DNA from: Ruminiclostridium sp.
Lineage (GTDB): Bacteria > Bacillota_A > Clostridia > Oscillospirales > Ruminococcaceae
Direction of reading: 5' to 3'
Length of the DNA stretch: 6,801 nucleotides
NCBI GenBank assembly: GCA_017550775.1
Contig: JAFZOA010000352.1
Span: 1 to 6,801 of the forward strand
Of the stretch, positions 1 to 4,582 are shown piece after piece. Position 1 is the stretch's first letter. Each line of letters opens with the position of its first letter. A program made the position numbers and the translations under genes. The notes under the pieces are model-generated. The model did not search any database and was not told where the DNA came from. It was given only the letters and a program-made list of their open reading frames with translations.

Positions 1-1
1 T

Positions 2-955
2 AAAACTACATACCAGCGTATGAAACAGCTCTCAAAGAGAATATACCCTGCACTTGGGCATATTAGAGTTGACAAGCTGACAAGTCGGCAAATACAGCAG
101 TTTATATCCGATCTTGCTCTCAACGGCAAGAATTTACAGACGGGTAAGCCGCTGTCCCGTAAGACGGTAGTTCATCATTTCAGCTTTATTTCCGATGTTC
201 TGTCCTATGCAGTCAGAATGGAGATGATCCACGAAAACCCTTGCTGCCGTGTTATAGTACCCAAAGGCGAGAAGAAAGAGAAGGAAATCTATACTCTCGA
301 TGAGATCAGGAAGCTGTTCTCTATTGTAGAAACGGCTCCGATGAAGTACAGGACATTCTTTATTCTTTCAGTGTACAGCGGATTCCGCAGGGGCGAGATG
401 TTAGGGCTTGAGTGGAAAGATGTTGACTTTGACAACAATGTAATAAGTGTACGGAGAACGTCCAACTACACAAAAGCGGACGGTTACTTTACCGATACTA
501 CTAAAACCAAGAAGTCACAGCGTTCTATGAAGTTTCCTGATCTCGTAATGGACTTGCTCTCAGATTGGAAATCCGAGCAGGAGCAGCAGGCAATACTTAT
601 GGGAAACAAGTGGGTCAACACCGACAGGCTGTTTACAAAGGACAATGGAGAACCGATGTTTCCGACTTTGCCGTATAAATGGCTTGAAAAGCTCTGTGAA
701 AGGAACGAGTTACCGTTTTATGGCATTCACAGCATACGGCACTTCTACGCAAGCTCCCTTATCAATGCCAATGTCGATGTGGCTACGGTATCCAACGCAT
801 TAGGGCATAGCGCAATCTCGACAACAACAGGCATTTATCTCCACGCTTTTCAGGAAGCAAACGCAAGGGCAAGCGAGGCTATCGCCTCGGTACTCAACTT
901 TGGTCCGAAAAAAGAAGATAAGGCAAAAGGCAATGTGGAAGATATAGCAAGTTAG
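2..955 (+). CDS. Tyrosine recombinase (phage-type integrase), 5' end outside window
   Basis: Site-specific recombinase that would integrate and excise the element to the left of this junction. The frame is open to the window edge and reads KTTYQR before the first ATG at 20, which looks like the usual SAM-like core-binding domain, so the true start is upstream and the ATG at 20 is internal. Numbering from that Met: core-binding helices at about 1-75, catalytic domain at about 88-290. The expected catalytic residues are visible: R123 in GFRRGE, a Lys in TKTKKS (163-165), H237 and R240 in HSIRH, H263 in LGHS and the Tyr nucleophile Y273 in GIYLH. The catalytic half therefore looks intact. The gene ends about 140 bp from the tRNA-Pro fragment and points at it, with repeated arm-like sites between, as is common for integrases beside their own attachment site. 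It could also be a left-over from a decayed element; that cannot be told from here. Confidence 0.93.
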   Translation, partial: KTTYQRMKQLSKRIYPALGHIRVDKLTSRQIQQFISDLALNGKNLQTGKPLSRKTVVHHFSFISDVLSYAVRMEMIHENPCCRVIVPKGEKKEKEIYTLDEIRKLFSIVETAPMKYRTFFILSVYSGFRRGEMLGLEWKDVDFDNNVISVRRTSNYTKADGYFTDTTKTKKSQRSMKFPDLVMDLLSDWKSEQEQQAILMGNKWVNTDRLFTKDNGEPMFPTLPYKWLEKLCERNELPFYGIHSIRHFYASSLINANVDVATVSNALGHSAISTTTGIYLHAFQEANARASEAIASVLNFGPKKEDKAKGNVEDIAS

Positions 956-976
956 AGCAAGAAAAATCGAGATTTA

Positions 977-1025
977 TATGGACAAAAACCCCCGGGTATG
1001 GACAGGTATGGACAAACTATGGACA
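977..1025 (+). repeat. Four TATGGACA direct repeats, likely integrase arm sites
   Basis: The octamer TATGGACA occurs at 977-984, 997-1004, 1007-1014 and 1018-1025, all in the same orientation. Start-to-start steps are 20, 10 and 11 bp, so all copies face about the same side of the helix. The cluster begins just after the stop codon of the left integrase and lies between it and the tRNA-Pro fragment. This placement suits arm-type binding sites for the N-terminal domain of that integrase; the assignment is inference. Confidence 0.6.
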
Positions 1026-1060
1026 AAGCCCCTTTTACCGAGAAATAAGAAATCCGCGAA

Positions 1061-1077
1061 ACCGCTTTAATAGCGGT
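1061..1077 (-). terminator. Hairpin downstream of the tRNA-Pro fragment
   Basis: A perfect 6-bp stem ACCGCT/AGCGGT closes a 5-base loop. On the minus strand it lies about 20 bases after the tRNA 3' end and is followed by a moderately T-rich stretch, which would fit a weak terminator for the original tRNA-Pro transcript. There is no clean U tract, so the call is tentative. Confidence 0.35.
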
Positions 1078-1095
1078 CCCACGGACTCTAAGAGG

Positions 1096-1144
1096 TGGTC
1101 GAGGTGACGGGACTTGAACCCACGGCCTCTGCGTCCCGAACGCA
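1096..1144 (-). tRNA. tRNA-Pro (anticodon CGG), 3' fragment only
   Basis: Read on the minus strand, this holds an anticodon loop TTCGGGA (1140-1134, anticodon CGG), the 3' anticodon strand CGCAG, variable loop AGGCC, T stem and loop GTGGG-TTCAAGT-CCCGT, acceptor strand CACCTCG, discriminator A and an encoded CCA (1098-1096). These match the usual bacterial tRNA-Pro layout. The 5' half is missing: pairing fails at position 27-43 of the anticodon stem, and no CGAGGTG acceptor strand or D arm is found upstream at 1146-1175. It is therefore not a functional tRNA but the copy left when an element inserted in the anticodon-stem region. The intact or restored tRNA is expected at the far, right-hand end of the right element, outside the window. 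Confidence 0.85.
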
Positions 1145-1150
1145 CATTTA
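1096..1150. other. Attachment site (att) of tandem elements in tRNA-Pro
   Basis: The tRNA-Pro 3' fragment sits between two integrase genes whose 3' ends both point at it. The identity with tRNA-Pro ends near 1144, so the shared core of the right-hand element is probably the 49 bp from the anticodon stem to CCA or a part of it. Tyrosine recombinases commonly use the 3' half of tRNA genes in this way. Exact core limits need the other junction. Confidence 0.7.
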
Positions 1151-1182
1151 CAGGCGCTCCCAGTACACAAATGCGAAATTTT

Positions 1183-1202
1183 TGACACCCTATCTGACAC
1201 CC
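1183..1202 (+). repeat. TGACACCC direct repeat, likely arm sites of right integrase
   Basis: TGACACCC occurs twice, at 1183-1190 and 1195-1202, 12 bp apart, between the tRNA fragment and the 3' end of the right integrase gene. It does not match the TATGGACA repeats on the other side, which suggests that each integrase has its own arm sites. Functional assignment is inference. Confidence 0.5.
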
Positions 1203-1241
1203 AATACTGCACGATAGTGTGCAAGTGTATGGCACAATGCG

Positions 1242-2453
1242 TTACGCTTCGTCCACGTCATCAGAACTCGTATCTTGCTTATCTTTGATAAAAGTATTTA
1301 ATTTTGTAATATTCTTTTCCTTGTGTTCCTCATTCAAGTGAGTATATATGCTCATAGTAGTTTCAATGTCTTTGTGTCCTGCTTGTTCTTTAGCGGTTAA
1401 AATATCTACGCCGGCCAGATACATCATCGTTATGAAAGTATGACGCAGCCAATGGGCTGTGAACTCCGGAATTATCATCGGGTGCGTTTCTTTGTTAGGG
1501 TCATATTTGGAAGGTCTTTTGCCTTCGTTCCCTAAATAATCTTGCCAATTGCCATACTGGATATTCAGATCGGTCAAATAACTCGACCACATTCTTTTCC
1601 ACGCACTCTCGGTCATAAGACCGCCGTGCTGTTTCTGAACGACATATCCGAAATGAATGCCCGGAACATTCTGTAAGTATTCAACAAGAATATCGGGAAT
1701 ATACACTTTACGAACAGCAGCGTCAGTCTTGCCGTAGTCTTTAATGAAAGACTTGCTCTTGACGATCTCGACGAAACGTTCTACTCTGATGAACTTCTTG
1801 TTGAGGTCTATATCTGCCCATGTGAGTGCCATCAATTCCCCGCGGCGCAGCCCTGCATACATCATAATCATGGCCGCCGTCTGGGCGCGGTGAGGGAATT
1901 CCCTTATCCACCTCTGTTCTTCGTCGGTCAGAGCCCGGCGCTTTTCCGCTTTTCTCGCGGTCTTGGGAATTTTAACCGCCTCGACAGGATTGAAGTCTGT
2001 GACCCTGTTCTCGATAGCGAGTTTCATTATTTGTGATGCGCTATTCTTTATCTCTACCAACGTCGCGTGAGCATAAGGCTTGCCAGTGATCTTGTTTATG
2101 GCGGTGGTGTAGTTGTAAATAAGGCTTTGGAAATCGCTCATTCTTAACTTTGTGATTTCCATATCGAAAAGAGGTGCTAAATTATCATAGCGACACTTGT
2201 ACGTTACATATCTTCCTGCGCTGACCTCGTTCTCTTTTGCGGTTAGCCACAGTTTCGCCCAATGACCGAAAGTATCTCGTTCTGCTGATAGATCGAGTCC
2301 TTTGCCGAGCTTGTGCTTTACTTCTTGTACCTTCTTTTCGAGTTCTCGGTTGTTCTGTGCATAGACGTACTTGTATCTTGGCTTTCCGTCCACGATGCCT
2401 AAATACACCTTGCTCTGAACTCTGCCGTCGTCGCGCTTTTTGTTTTTTGGCAT
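1242..2453 (-). CDS. int: Tyrosine recombinase (integrase) of the right-hand element
   Basis: Complete 403-residue phage/ICE-type integrase that should insert and excise the element starting at the tRNA-Pro fragment. It has an N-terminal arm-binding region (about 1-55, with the KVYLGIVDGKPRYKYVYA strand pair), a core-binding domain (about 60-165) and a catalytic domain (about 172-390). Catalytic residues, counted from the chosen ATG: R203 in AGLRRGEL, K242 in YGKTD, H334 and R337 in HWLRH, H360 in AGHKD and nucleophile Y370 in SIYTH. The start at 2453 is preferred because AAGGGGG lies 8-10 bases upstream; an in-frame TTG at 2477 would put that ribosome site inside the gene. The C-terminal tail is acidic (DTSSDDVDEA). 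No good minus-strand promoter is seen upstream, whereas a strong opposing promoter (2471-2499) sits in its leader. Confidence 0.95.
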   Translation of the reverse strand: MPKNKKRDDGRVQSKVYLGIVDGKPRYKYVYAQNNRELEKKVQEVKHKLGKGLDLSAERDTFGHWAKLWLTAKENEVSAGRYVTYKCRYDNLAPLFDMEITKLRMSDFQSLIYNYTTAINKITGKPYAHATLVEIKNSASQIMKLAIENRVTDFNPVEAVKIPKTARKAEKRRALTDEEQRWIREFPHRAQTAAMIMMYAGLRRGELMALTWADIDLNKKFIRVERFVEIVKSKSFIKDYGKTDAAVRKVYIPDILVEYLQNVPGIHFGYVVQKQHGGLMTESAWKRMWSSYLTDLNIQYGNWQDYLGNEGKRPSKYDPNKETHPMIIPEFTAHWLRHTFITMMYLAGVDILTAKEQAGHKDIETTMSIYTHLNEEHKEKNITKLNTFIKDKQDTSSDDVDEA

Positions 2454-2470
2454 AGCAAATCCCCCTTTTC

Positions 2471-2499
2471 TTGACAAATGCGGGAAATTGTGCTATACT
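2471..2499 (+). promoter_or_regulatory. Near-consensus sigma-70/A promoter for a small RNA
   Basis: TTGACA (2471-2476), a 17-bp spacer and TATACT (2494-2499), with TG one base upstream of the -10 (extended -10). This is the strongest promoter in the window. It points away from the integrase gene on the opposite strand, and no open reading frame follows; transcription would start near 2506-2508. Confidence 0.8.
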
Positions 2500-2506
2500 A
2501 TTACTT

Positions 2507-2585
2507 GAACTTGTAGTGGTTCGGGTAGAGGTTGCACAATCTCCCCAGCTCCGTATCTGTTCCCGCAGATACGGAGCTATTTTTA
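2507..2585 (+). ncRNA. Predicted small structured RNA beside the integrase gene
   Basis: The segment lies between a strong promoter (2471-2499) and an intrinsic terminator (2547-2590) and would give an RNA of about 80 nt. A first hairpin pairs GGG (2523-2525) and GAGGTT (2528-2533) with AATCTC and CCC (2538-2546), with a two-base TA bulge and a GCAC loop. It is followed directly by the 13-bp terminator stem, so the two helices could stack. There is no ATG or plausible ribosome site with an open frame. It is antisense to the region upstream of the integrase gene, so it could pair with the integrase leader if that transcript begins upstream of 2507, or act in trans. I do not recognise a known family. 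Confidence 0.6.
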
Positions 2586-2590
2586 TTCTT
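2547..2590 (+). terminator. Rho-independent terminator of the small RNA
   Basis: Perfect 13-bp stem AGCTCCGTATCTG (2547-2559) with its complement at 2566-2578, a 6-base loop TTCCCG, then ATTTTTATTCTT. The T run follows on the plus strand only; on the minus strand the hairpin is followed by GGGGAGATTG, so it should terminate rightward transcription and not the minus-strand gene that ends at 2617. Confidence 0.88.
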
Positions 2591-2616
2591 GACATCTTTT
2601 GAGTTCTAACCTCAAT

Positions 2617-3303
2617 TTATTCTATCTCTTTCTTTTCGATAATACTCATAAGTTCATCTTCGTTTATTATGGGTATATTCAGTTCCCGTGCCCGCTCAAT
2701 TTTCGTGTTTTGAGCATTATCGAGCGACACGAGATAAGATGTTTTCTTTGACACAGAGCCAGCGACTTTATTGCCGAGTTGCTCGATCCTCTCTTTTAAT
2801 TTCCACCTATAGGTCGAATCACCTCCGGAAATAACAAATGTAGAAACTGTACAATTGTCATTTTTATCAATAATAGCAGGATTTGGCAGTTGTATTTTGG
2901 TTTTCGCTATAGGTGGTTCATTGTTAGAAGTATATCTTGCTATCGCAAGGTAATACATATGCTTGCAAGGTAGGGTACGACAAGCGAAGTCCGAACAAGT
3001 ACAGCCGGAAGATGTTACTTCATAATATGATGAAGAACCTTGAACTATCCACATATCAGTCTGTCTATCGTGTCTGACAATCTTAATGTGTTTATCCATC
3101 GAATTTATTAGACGTTTATATTGTCCGTCACAAGACAATTGTTCCTCTGTCCAAATGTCAGAAAGGCATTTATTATCGATCAGAACTTTAGAAACACTTC
3201 TTGCCGCCCTGTTTTCTTCTTCCTCGATATGCAACTTTGCTTCTGCGGAGATCCGGTTGATTGTAGATTGAGATTGATTCAGTATTTCATATATATTGTC
3301 CAT
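2617..3303 (-). CDS. SWIM zinc-finger and BRCT domain protein
   Basis: A 228-residue protein with two recognisable parts. Residues about 80-125 carry a SWIM-type zinc motif, C101-x-C103-x9-C113-x-H115 (TCSDFACRTLPCKH), a fold used for nucleic-acid or protein binding. Residues about 153-222 form a BRCT-like domain: FVISGG, the basic helix KLKERIEQLG, GSVSKKTSYLV, ARELNIPIINEDEL, closely matching the BRCT of bacterial NAD-dependent DNA ligases. BRCT domains bind proteins or DNA ends; there is no ligase or nuclease domain here. The N-terminal 75 residues are helical and charged with no known match. The start has AAGGA about 11 bases upstream. It lies between integrase and repressor, where temperate elements often carry lysogeny-expressed accessory genes, so a role in genome maintenance or exclusion is possible but unproven. 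No minus-strand terminator separates it from the integrase. Confidence 0.85.
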   Translation of the reverse strand: MDNIYEILNQSQSTINRISAEAKLHIEEEENRAARSVSKVLIDNKCLSDIWTEEQLSCDGQYKRLINSMDKHIKIVRHDRQTDMWIVQGSSSYYEVTSSGCTCSDFACRTLPCKHMYYLAIARYTSNNEPPIAKTKIQLPNPAIIDKNDNCTVSTFVISGGDSTYRWKLKERIEQLGNKVAGSVSKKTSYLVSLDNAQNTKIERARELNIPIINEDELMSIIEKKEIE

Positions 3304-3336
3304 AAAATAACCGTCCTTAATGTAATCTGTTATTTT

Positions 3337-3353
3337 ATAACGCTATGCGTTAT
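3337..3353. promoter_or_regulatory. 17-bp palindrome, possible operator
   Basis: ATAACGC-TAT-GCGTTAT is a perfect 7-bp inverted repeat with a 3-base centre. It lies in the divergent gap between the SWIM/BRCT gene (minus) and the 44-residue gene (plus), overlapping the likely minus-strand promoter region and ending 6 bases before the plus-strand -35. It differs from the TTGA-TCAA operators at 3921-4030, so a different regulator probably binds here. Confidence 0.45.
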
Positions 3354-3358
3354 TTGTA

Positions 3359-3387
3359 GTGACAAATCGTTTTGATTGTGTTATAAT
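3359..3387 (+). promoter_or_regulatory. Promoter of the 44-residue gene
   Basis: GTGACA (3359-3364), a 17-bp spacer and a consensus TATAAT (3382-3387) preceded by TGT (extended -10). A start near 3394 would leave a leader of about 35 bases before the ATG at 3430. Confidence 0.75.
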
Positions 3388-3429
3388 GTATTCACTGTCG
3401 GCAGAAAACAGAAAAGAGGTGATTCCGTT

Positions 3430-3564
3430 ATGGACAAAGATGATACTGTGAATGATACATCTGACATTGAAGCGGCGCTGGCTTTGTACAATGATCTGCC
3501 GGACAGCAAAAAGAAACAGTTTATTCTTGTTCTTTTGAATCTCGCAGAAACCGAAGATAGCTGA
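3430..3564 (+). CDS. Small 44-residue protein resembling a repressor C-terminal tail
   Basis: Starts at the ATG at 3430, which has AGAGGTG 7-9 bases upstream and a strong promoter at 3359-3387; an earlier in-frame ATG at 3376 lies inside that promoter and is rejected. The protein has an acidic N-terminus followed by AALALYNDLPDSKKKQFILV and a short acidic end, predicted as two helices. This pattern resembles the end of the adjacent XRE repressor (REAMNILSSLPKEKRRQAIS), which in many phage repressors follows the HTH domain and helps self-association. It has no HTH of its own. The gene ends 44 bases inside the 3' end of the repressor gene on the opposite strand, so the transcripts are also complementary. 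Function unknown; a repressor-interacting modulator is one idea. Confidence 0.7.
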   Translation: MDKDDTVNDTSDIEAALALYNDLPDSKKKQFILVLLNLAETEDS

Positions 3565-3880
3565 TAGCTTGACGGCGTTTCTCTTTTGGGAGCGAGGAAA
3601 GAATATTCATAGCCTCTCTATCATCAAGGTCGAGCTCACTGTCATTGGCGGTGGGCTCTATTCTTGTTATCGGAACATCTAATCCCATAAGCCAGGGCTC
3701 GGATACATCTAACGCTTTTGCTAATGCGTACAGATTATCAGATTTAGCTTTATAGGAGCCCGATATATAGTGACTGATTATCGACTTATCTATTCCTGTT
3801 CTTTTGGAGAGCTCGGTCTGCGTTATCTCTCTCAAAGCGATAGCTTCTTTCAGCCTTTCGTTAAACAGTGCCATTTTCAT
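3521..3880 (-). CDS. XRE-family transcriptional repressor (CI-like, short)
   Basis: A 119-residue DNA-binding protein, probably the lysogeny repressor. Residues 7-60 form an XRE/lambda-type helix-turn-helix domain with the HTH at about 21-41 (TELSKRTGIDKSIISHYISG), followed by the common DNLYALAKALDVSEPWLMG helix. A linker (68-86) and a C-terminal helical stretch (89-116, EAMNILSSLPKEKRRQAI) complete it. There is no S24/LexA-like peptidase domain, so RecA-stimulated self-cleavage is not expected; no ImmA-type protease gene is in the window either. Two starts are possible, at 3880 and 3874; AAGGGTGG lies just upstream of both. It is divergent from the Cro-like gene at 4053 across an operator-rich 170-bp gap, the usual genetic-switch arrangement. 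Its 3' end overlaps the 44-residue plus-strand gene. Confidence 0.9.
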   Translation of the reverse strand: MKMALFNERLKEAIALREITQTELSKRTGIDKSIISHYISGSYKAKSDNLYALAKALDVSEPWLMGLDVPITRIEPTANDSELDLDDREAMNILSSLPKEKRRQAISYLRFLRDSKEQE

Positions 3881-3907
3881 ACCACCCTTCTATATAAGCG
3901 TAACATC

Positions 3908-3936
3908 ATTGTATCACATTTTTTTCAAATAATCAA
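3908..3936 (-). promoter_or_regulatory. Repressor promoter
   Basis: On the minus strand: TTGATT (3936-3931), a 17-bp spacer and TACAAT (3913-3908) preceded by TGA (extended -10). It gives a leader of about 20 bases before the repressor start. Half-sites at 3921-3928 and 3940-3947 lie in and beside it, so autoregulation is likely. Confidence 0.75.
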
Positions 3937-3968
3937 GAGTTTTTCAAAAAAAGTTGAGAATTTTTCAA
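3921..3968 (-). repeat. Three spaced TTTTTCAA half-sites
   Basis: TTTTTCAA occurs at 3921-3928, 3940-3947 and 3961-3968, with start-to-start steps of 19 and 21 bp, about two helix turns each. The opposite-strand reading, TTGAAAAA, resembles the TTGAGAAA half of the dyads at 3954-3968 and 4015-4030, so they are probably repressor or Cro half-sites. The region is A/T-rich, which raises the chance of coincidence. Confidence 0.5.
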
Positions 3969-3990
3969 AAAAGTGTTGACATTTCCTCAA
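3954..3990. promoter_or_regulatory. Two operator-like dyads between the divergent promoters
   Basis: TTGAGAATTTTTCAA (3954-3968) pairs at 6 of 7 positions, and TTGACATTTCCTCAA (3976-3990) keeps the TTGA and TCAA ends at the same spacing with a degenerate centre. They are 22 bp centre to centre. The first lies between the two -35 boxes and the second covers the -35 of the cro-like gene, so occupation of the second should block rightward transcription. Confidence 0.6.
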
Positions 3991-4004
3991 ATTTGTGGTA
4001 AGGT
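3976..4004 (+). promoter_or_regulatory. Promoter of the Cro-like gene
   Basis: Consensus TTGACA (3976-3981), a 17-bp spacer and TAAGGT (3999-4004) with an upstream TGG (extended -10). The -10 is weak, and an alternative TATAGA at 4004-4009 would need a 22-bp spacer. The expected start near 4011 falls just before the operator dyad at 4015-4030. Confidence 0.6.
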
Positions 4005-4014
4005 ATAGAAAAGA

Positions 4015-4030
4015 GTTGAGAAATCGCAAC
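4015..4030. promoter_or_regulatory. Operator dyad at the start of the rightward transcript
   Basis: GTTGAGAAATCGCAAC pairs at 6 of 8 positions around its centre. It lies directly after the predicted transcription start of the cro-like gene and 22 bases before its ATG. A copy with one base changed lies at 4290-4305. Confidence 0.65.
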
Positions 4031-4052
4031 TTAACGAACGGAGGTGAAAGAA

Positions 4053-4325
4053 ATGGCAAAAACCAAAGTGAGAGAAAAGGTAGTCTTCGATTTTAGTCGT
4101 CTGCGTGGTAAAATAATCGAGCGTTTCGGCACCAGACAGAGCTTTGCAGACGCAATCGGGATTACTCCCACTACCATAGGCTGCAAATTAGATGGGGAAA
4201 GAACTTGGACGCAGGACGAAATTGTAACAGCCTGTGATCTTTTAGGTATTGCGTATACCGATATCCCCAGCTATTTTTTTGTCAGAAGAGTTGAGAAAAC
4301 GCAACTTGAAGAAGCCGCTGTGTAA
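4053..4325 (+). CDS. Cro-like DUF739 family DNA-binding protein
   Basis: A 90-residue protein, probably the early antagonist of the XRE repressor. The core reads FDFSRLRGKIIERFGTRQSF-ADAIGITPTTIGCKLDGERTWTQDEI-ACDLLGI-DIPSYFF, the pattern of the phage DUF739 family, a small helix-turn-helix protein found next to phage repressors. The HTH covers about residues 28-50. ATG at 4053 is chosen because GGAGGTG ends 6 bases upstream; the GTG at 4044 is part of that ribosome site. It is the first gene of the rightward set, transcribed from 3976-4004 and likely controlled by the dyads at 3954-4030. Its C-terminal residues 80-84 (VEKTQ) are encoded by a near-copy of the operator, so the protein end and a binding site share the same DNA. 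Confidence 0.85.
   Translation: MAKTKVREKVVFDFSRLRGKIIERFGTRQSFADAIGITPTTIGCKLDGERTWTQDEIVTACDLLGIAYTDIPSYFFVRRVEKTQLEEAAV
4290..4305. promoter_or_regulatory. Second operator copy inside the cro-like coding sequence
   Basis: GTTGAGAAAACGCAAC differs by one base from the dyad at 4015-4030. The match extends outside the dyad: 21 of 22 bases agree between 4011-4032 and 4286-4307. It lies 18 bases before the end of the cro-like gene and 56 bp before the start of the excisionase-like gene. Confidence 0.6.
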
Positions 4326-4360
4326 AAAGCCGGCTGTGTCATAAGAAAGGAGCTGATGAT

Positions 4361-4582
4361 ATGGCAAAGTCGAACAACATTACGGACTGGGCGCAGGTTC
4401 CTGTCGTGTTTGATGTCGCAATGGCATCGAGAATACTGGCTATCAATTACGACAAAGTGCGTCAGATGTGCAGAGATGGCATTATCCCTGCATATAAGAT
4501 TGGCACGAACTCGTGGCGAATCAACAAGGACGAATTTATGGAATGGCTCGGTGCAAAGGAAAGGCGGGTGCGTGTCGGTTGA
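4361..4582 (+). CDS. Excisionase-like winged-helix DNA-binding protein
   Basis: A 73-residue protein of the MerR-like helix-turn-helix (HTH_17, excisionase) group. Residues 17-63 read FDVAMASRILAINYDKVRQM-CRDGIIPAYKIGTNSWRINKDEFMEWL, with the typical ILxINYDKV recognition helix, the G-x-I-P-A-Y-K-I wing and the W/R-I-x-x-x-E-F-x-x-W-L end. Such proteins bend att DNA to help the integrase excise an element, or act as small transcription factors. The start has AAAGGAG 8 bases upstream. It follows the cro-like gene by 35 bp and its stop codon overlaps the TTG start of the next frame (TTGA). It lies 1.9 kb from the integrase and is oppositely oriented, so it would be expressed with the early genes and not with the integrase. 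Confidence 0.82.
   Translation: MAKSNNITDWAQVPVVFDVAMASRILAINYDKVRQMCRDGIIPAYKIGTNSWRINKDEFMEWLGAKERRVRVG

Noticed and set aside
1146..1171. Possible D-arm remnant (GGGAGCGC on the minus strand) that would make the tRNA complete
   Set aside because: The spacing to the anticodon stem is wrong by several bases and there is no CGAGGTG acceptor strand, so the tRNA is a fragment.
952..1235. Two overlapping minus-strand frames of 66 and 90 codons across the att region
   Set aside because: They run through the tRNA fragment and the repeat arrays, lack ribosome sites and encode Arg/Ser-rich sequence without domains.
2454..2477. TTG at 2477 as an earlier start of the right integrase
   Set aside because: It would place the good GGGGGA ribosome site inside the gene; the ATG at 2453 is at the right distance from it.
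1167..2490. ACAAATGCG followed by AAATT at 1167-1180 and, with two extra bases, at 2474-2489
   Set aside because: Only nine contiguous bases match and no symmetry or further copies support a shared binding site; probably chance.
2185..2595. 136-codon minus-strand frame overlapping the integrase start
   Set aside because: Out-of-frame shadow of the integrase N-terminus with low-complexity Arg-rich translation; it also runs through the terminator hairpin.
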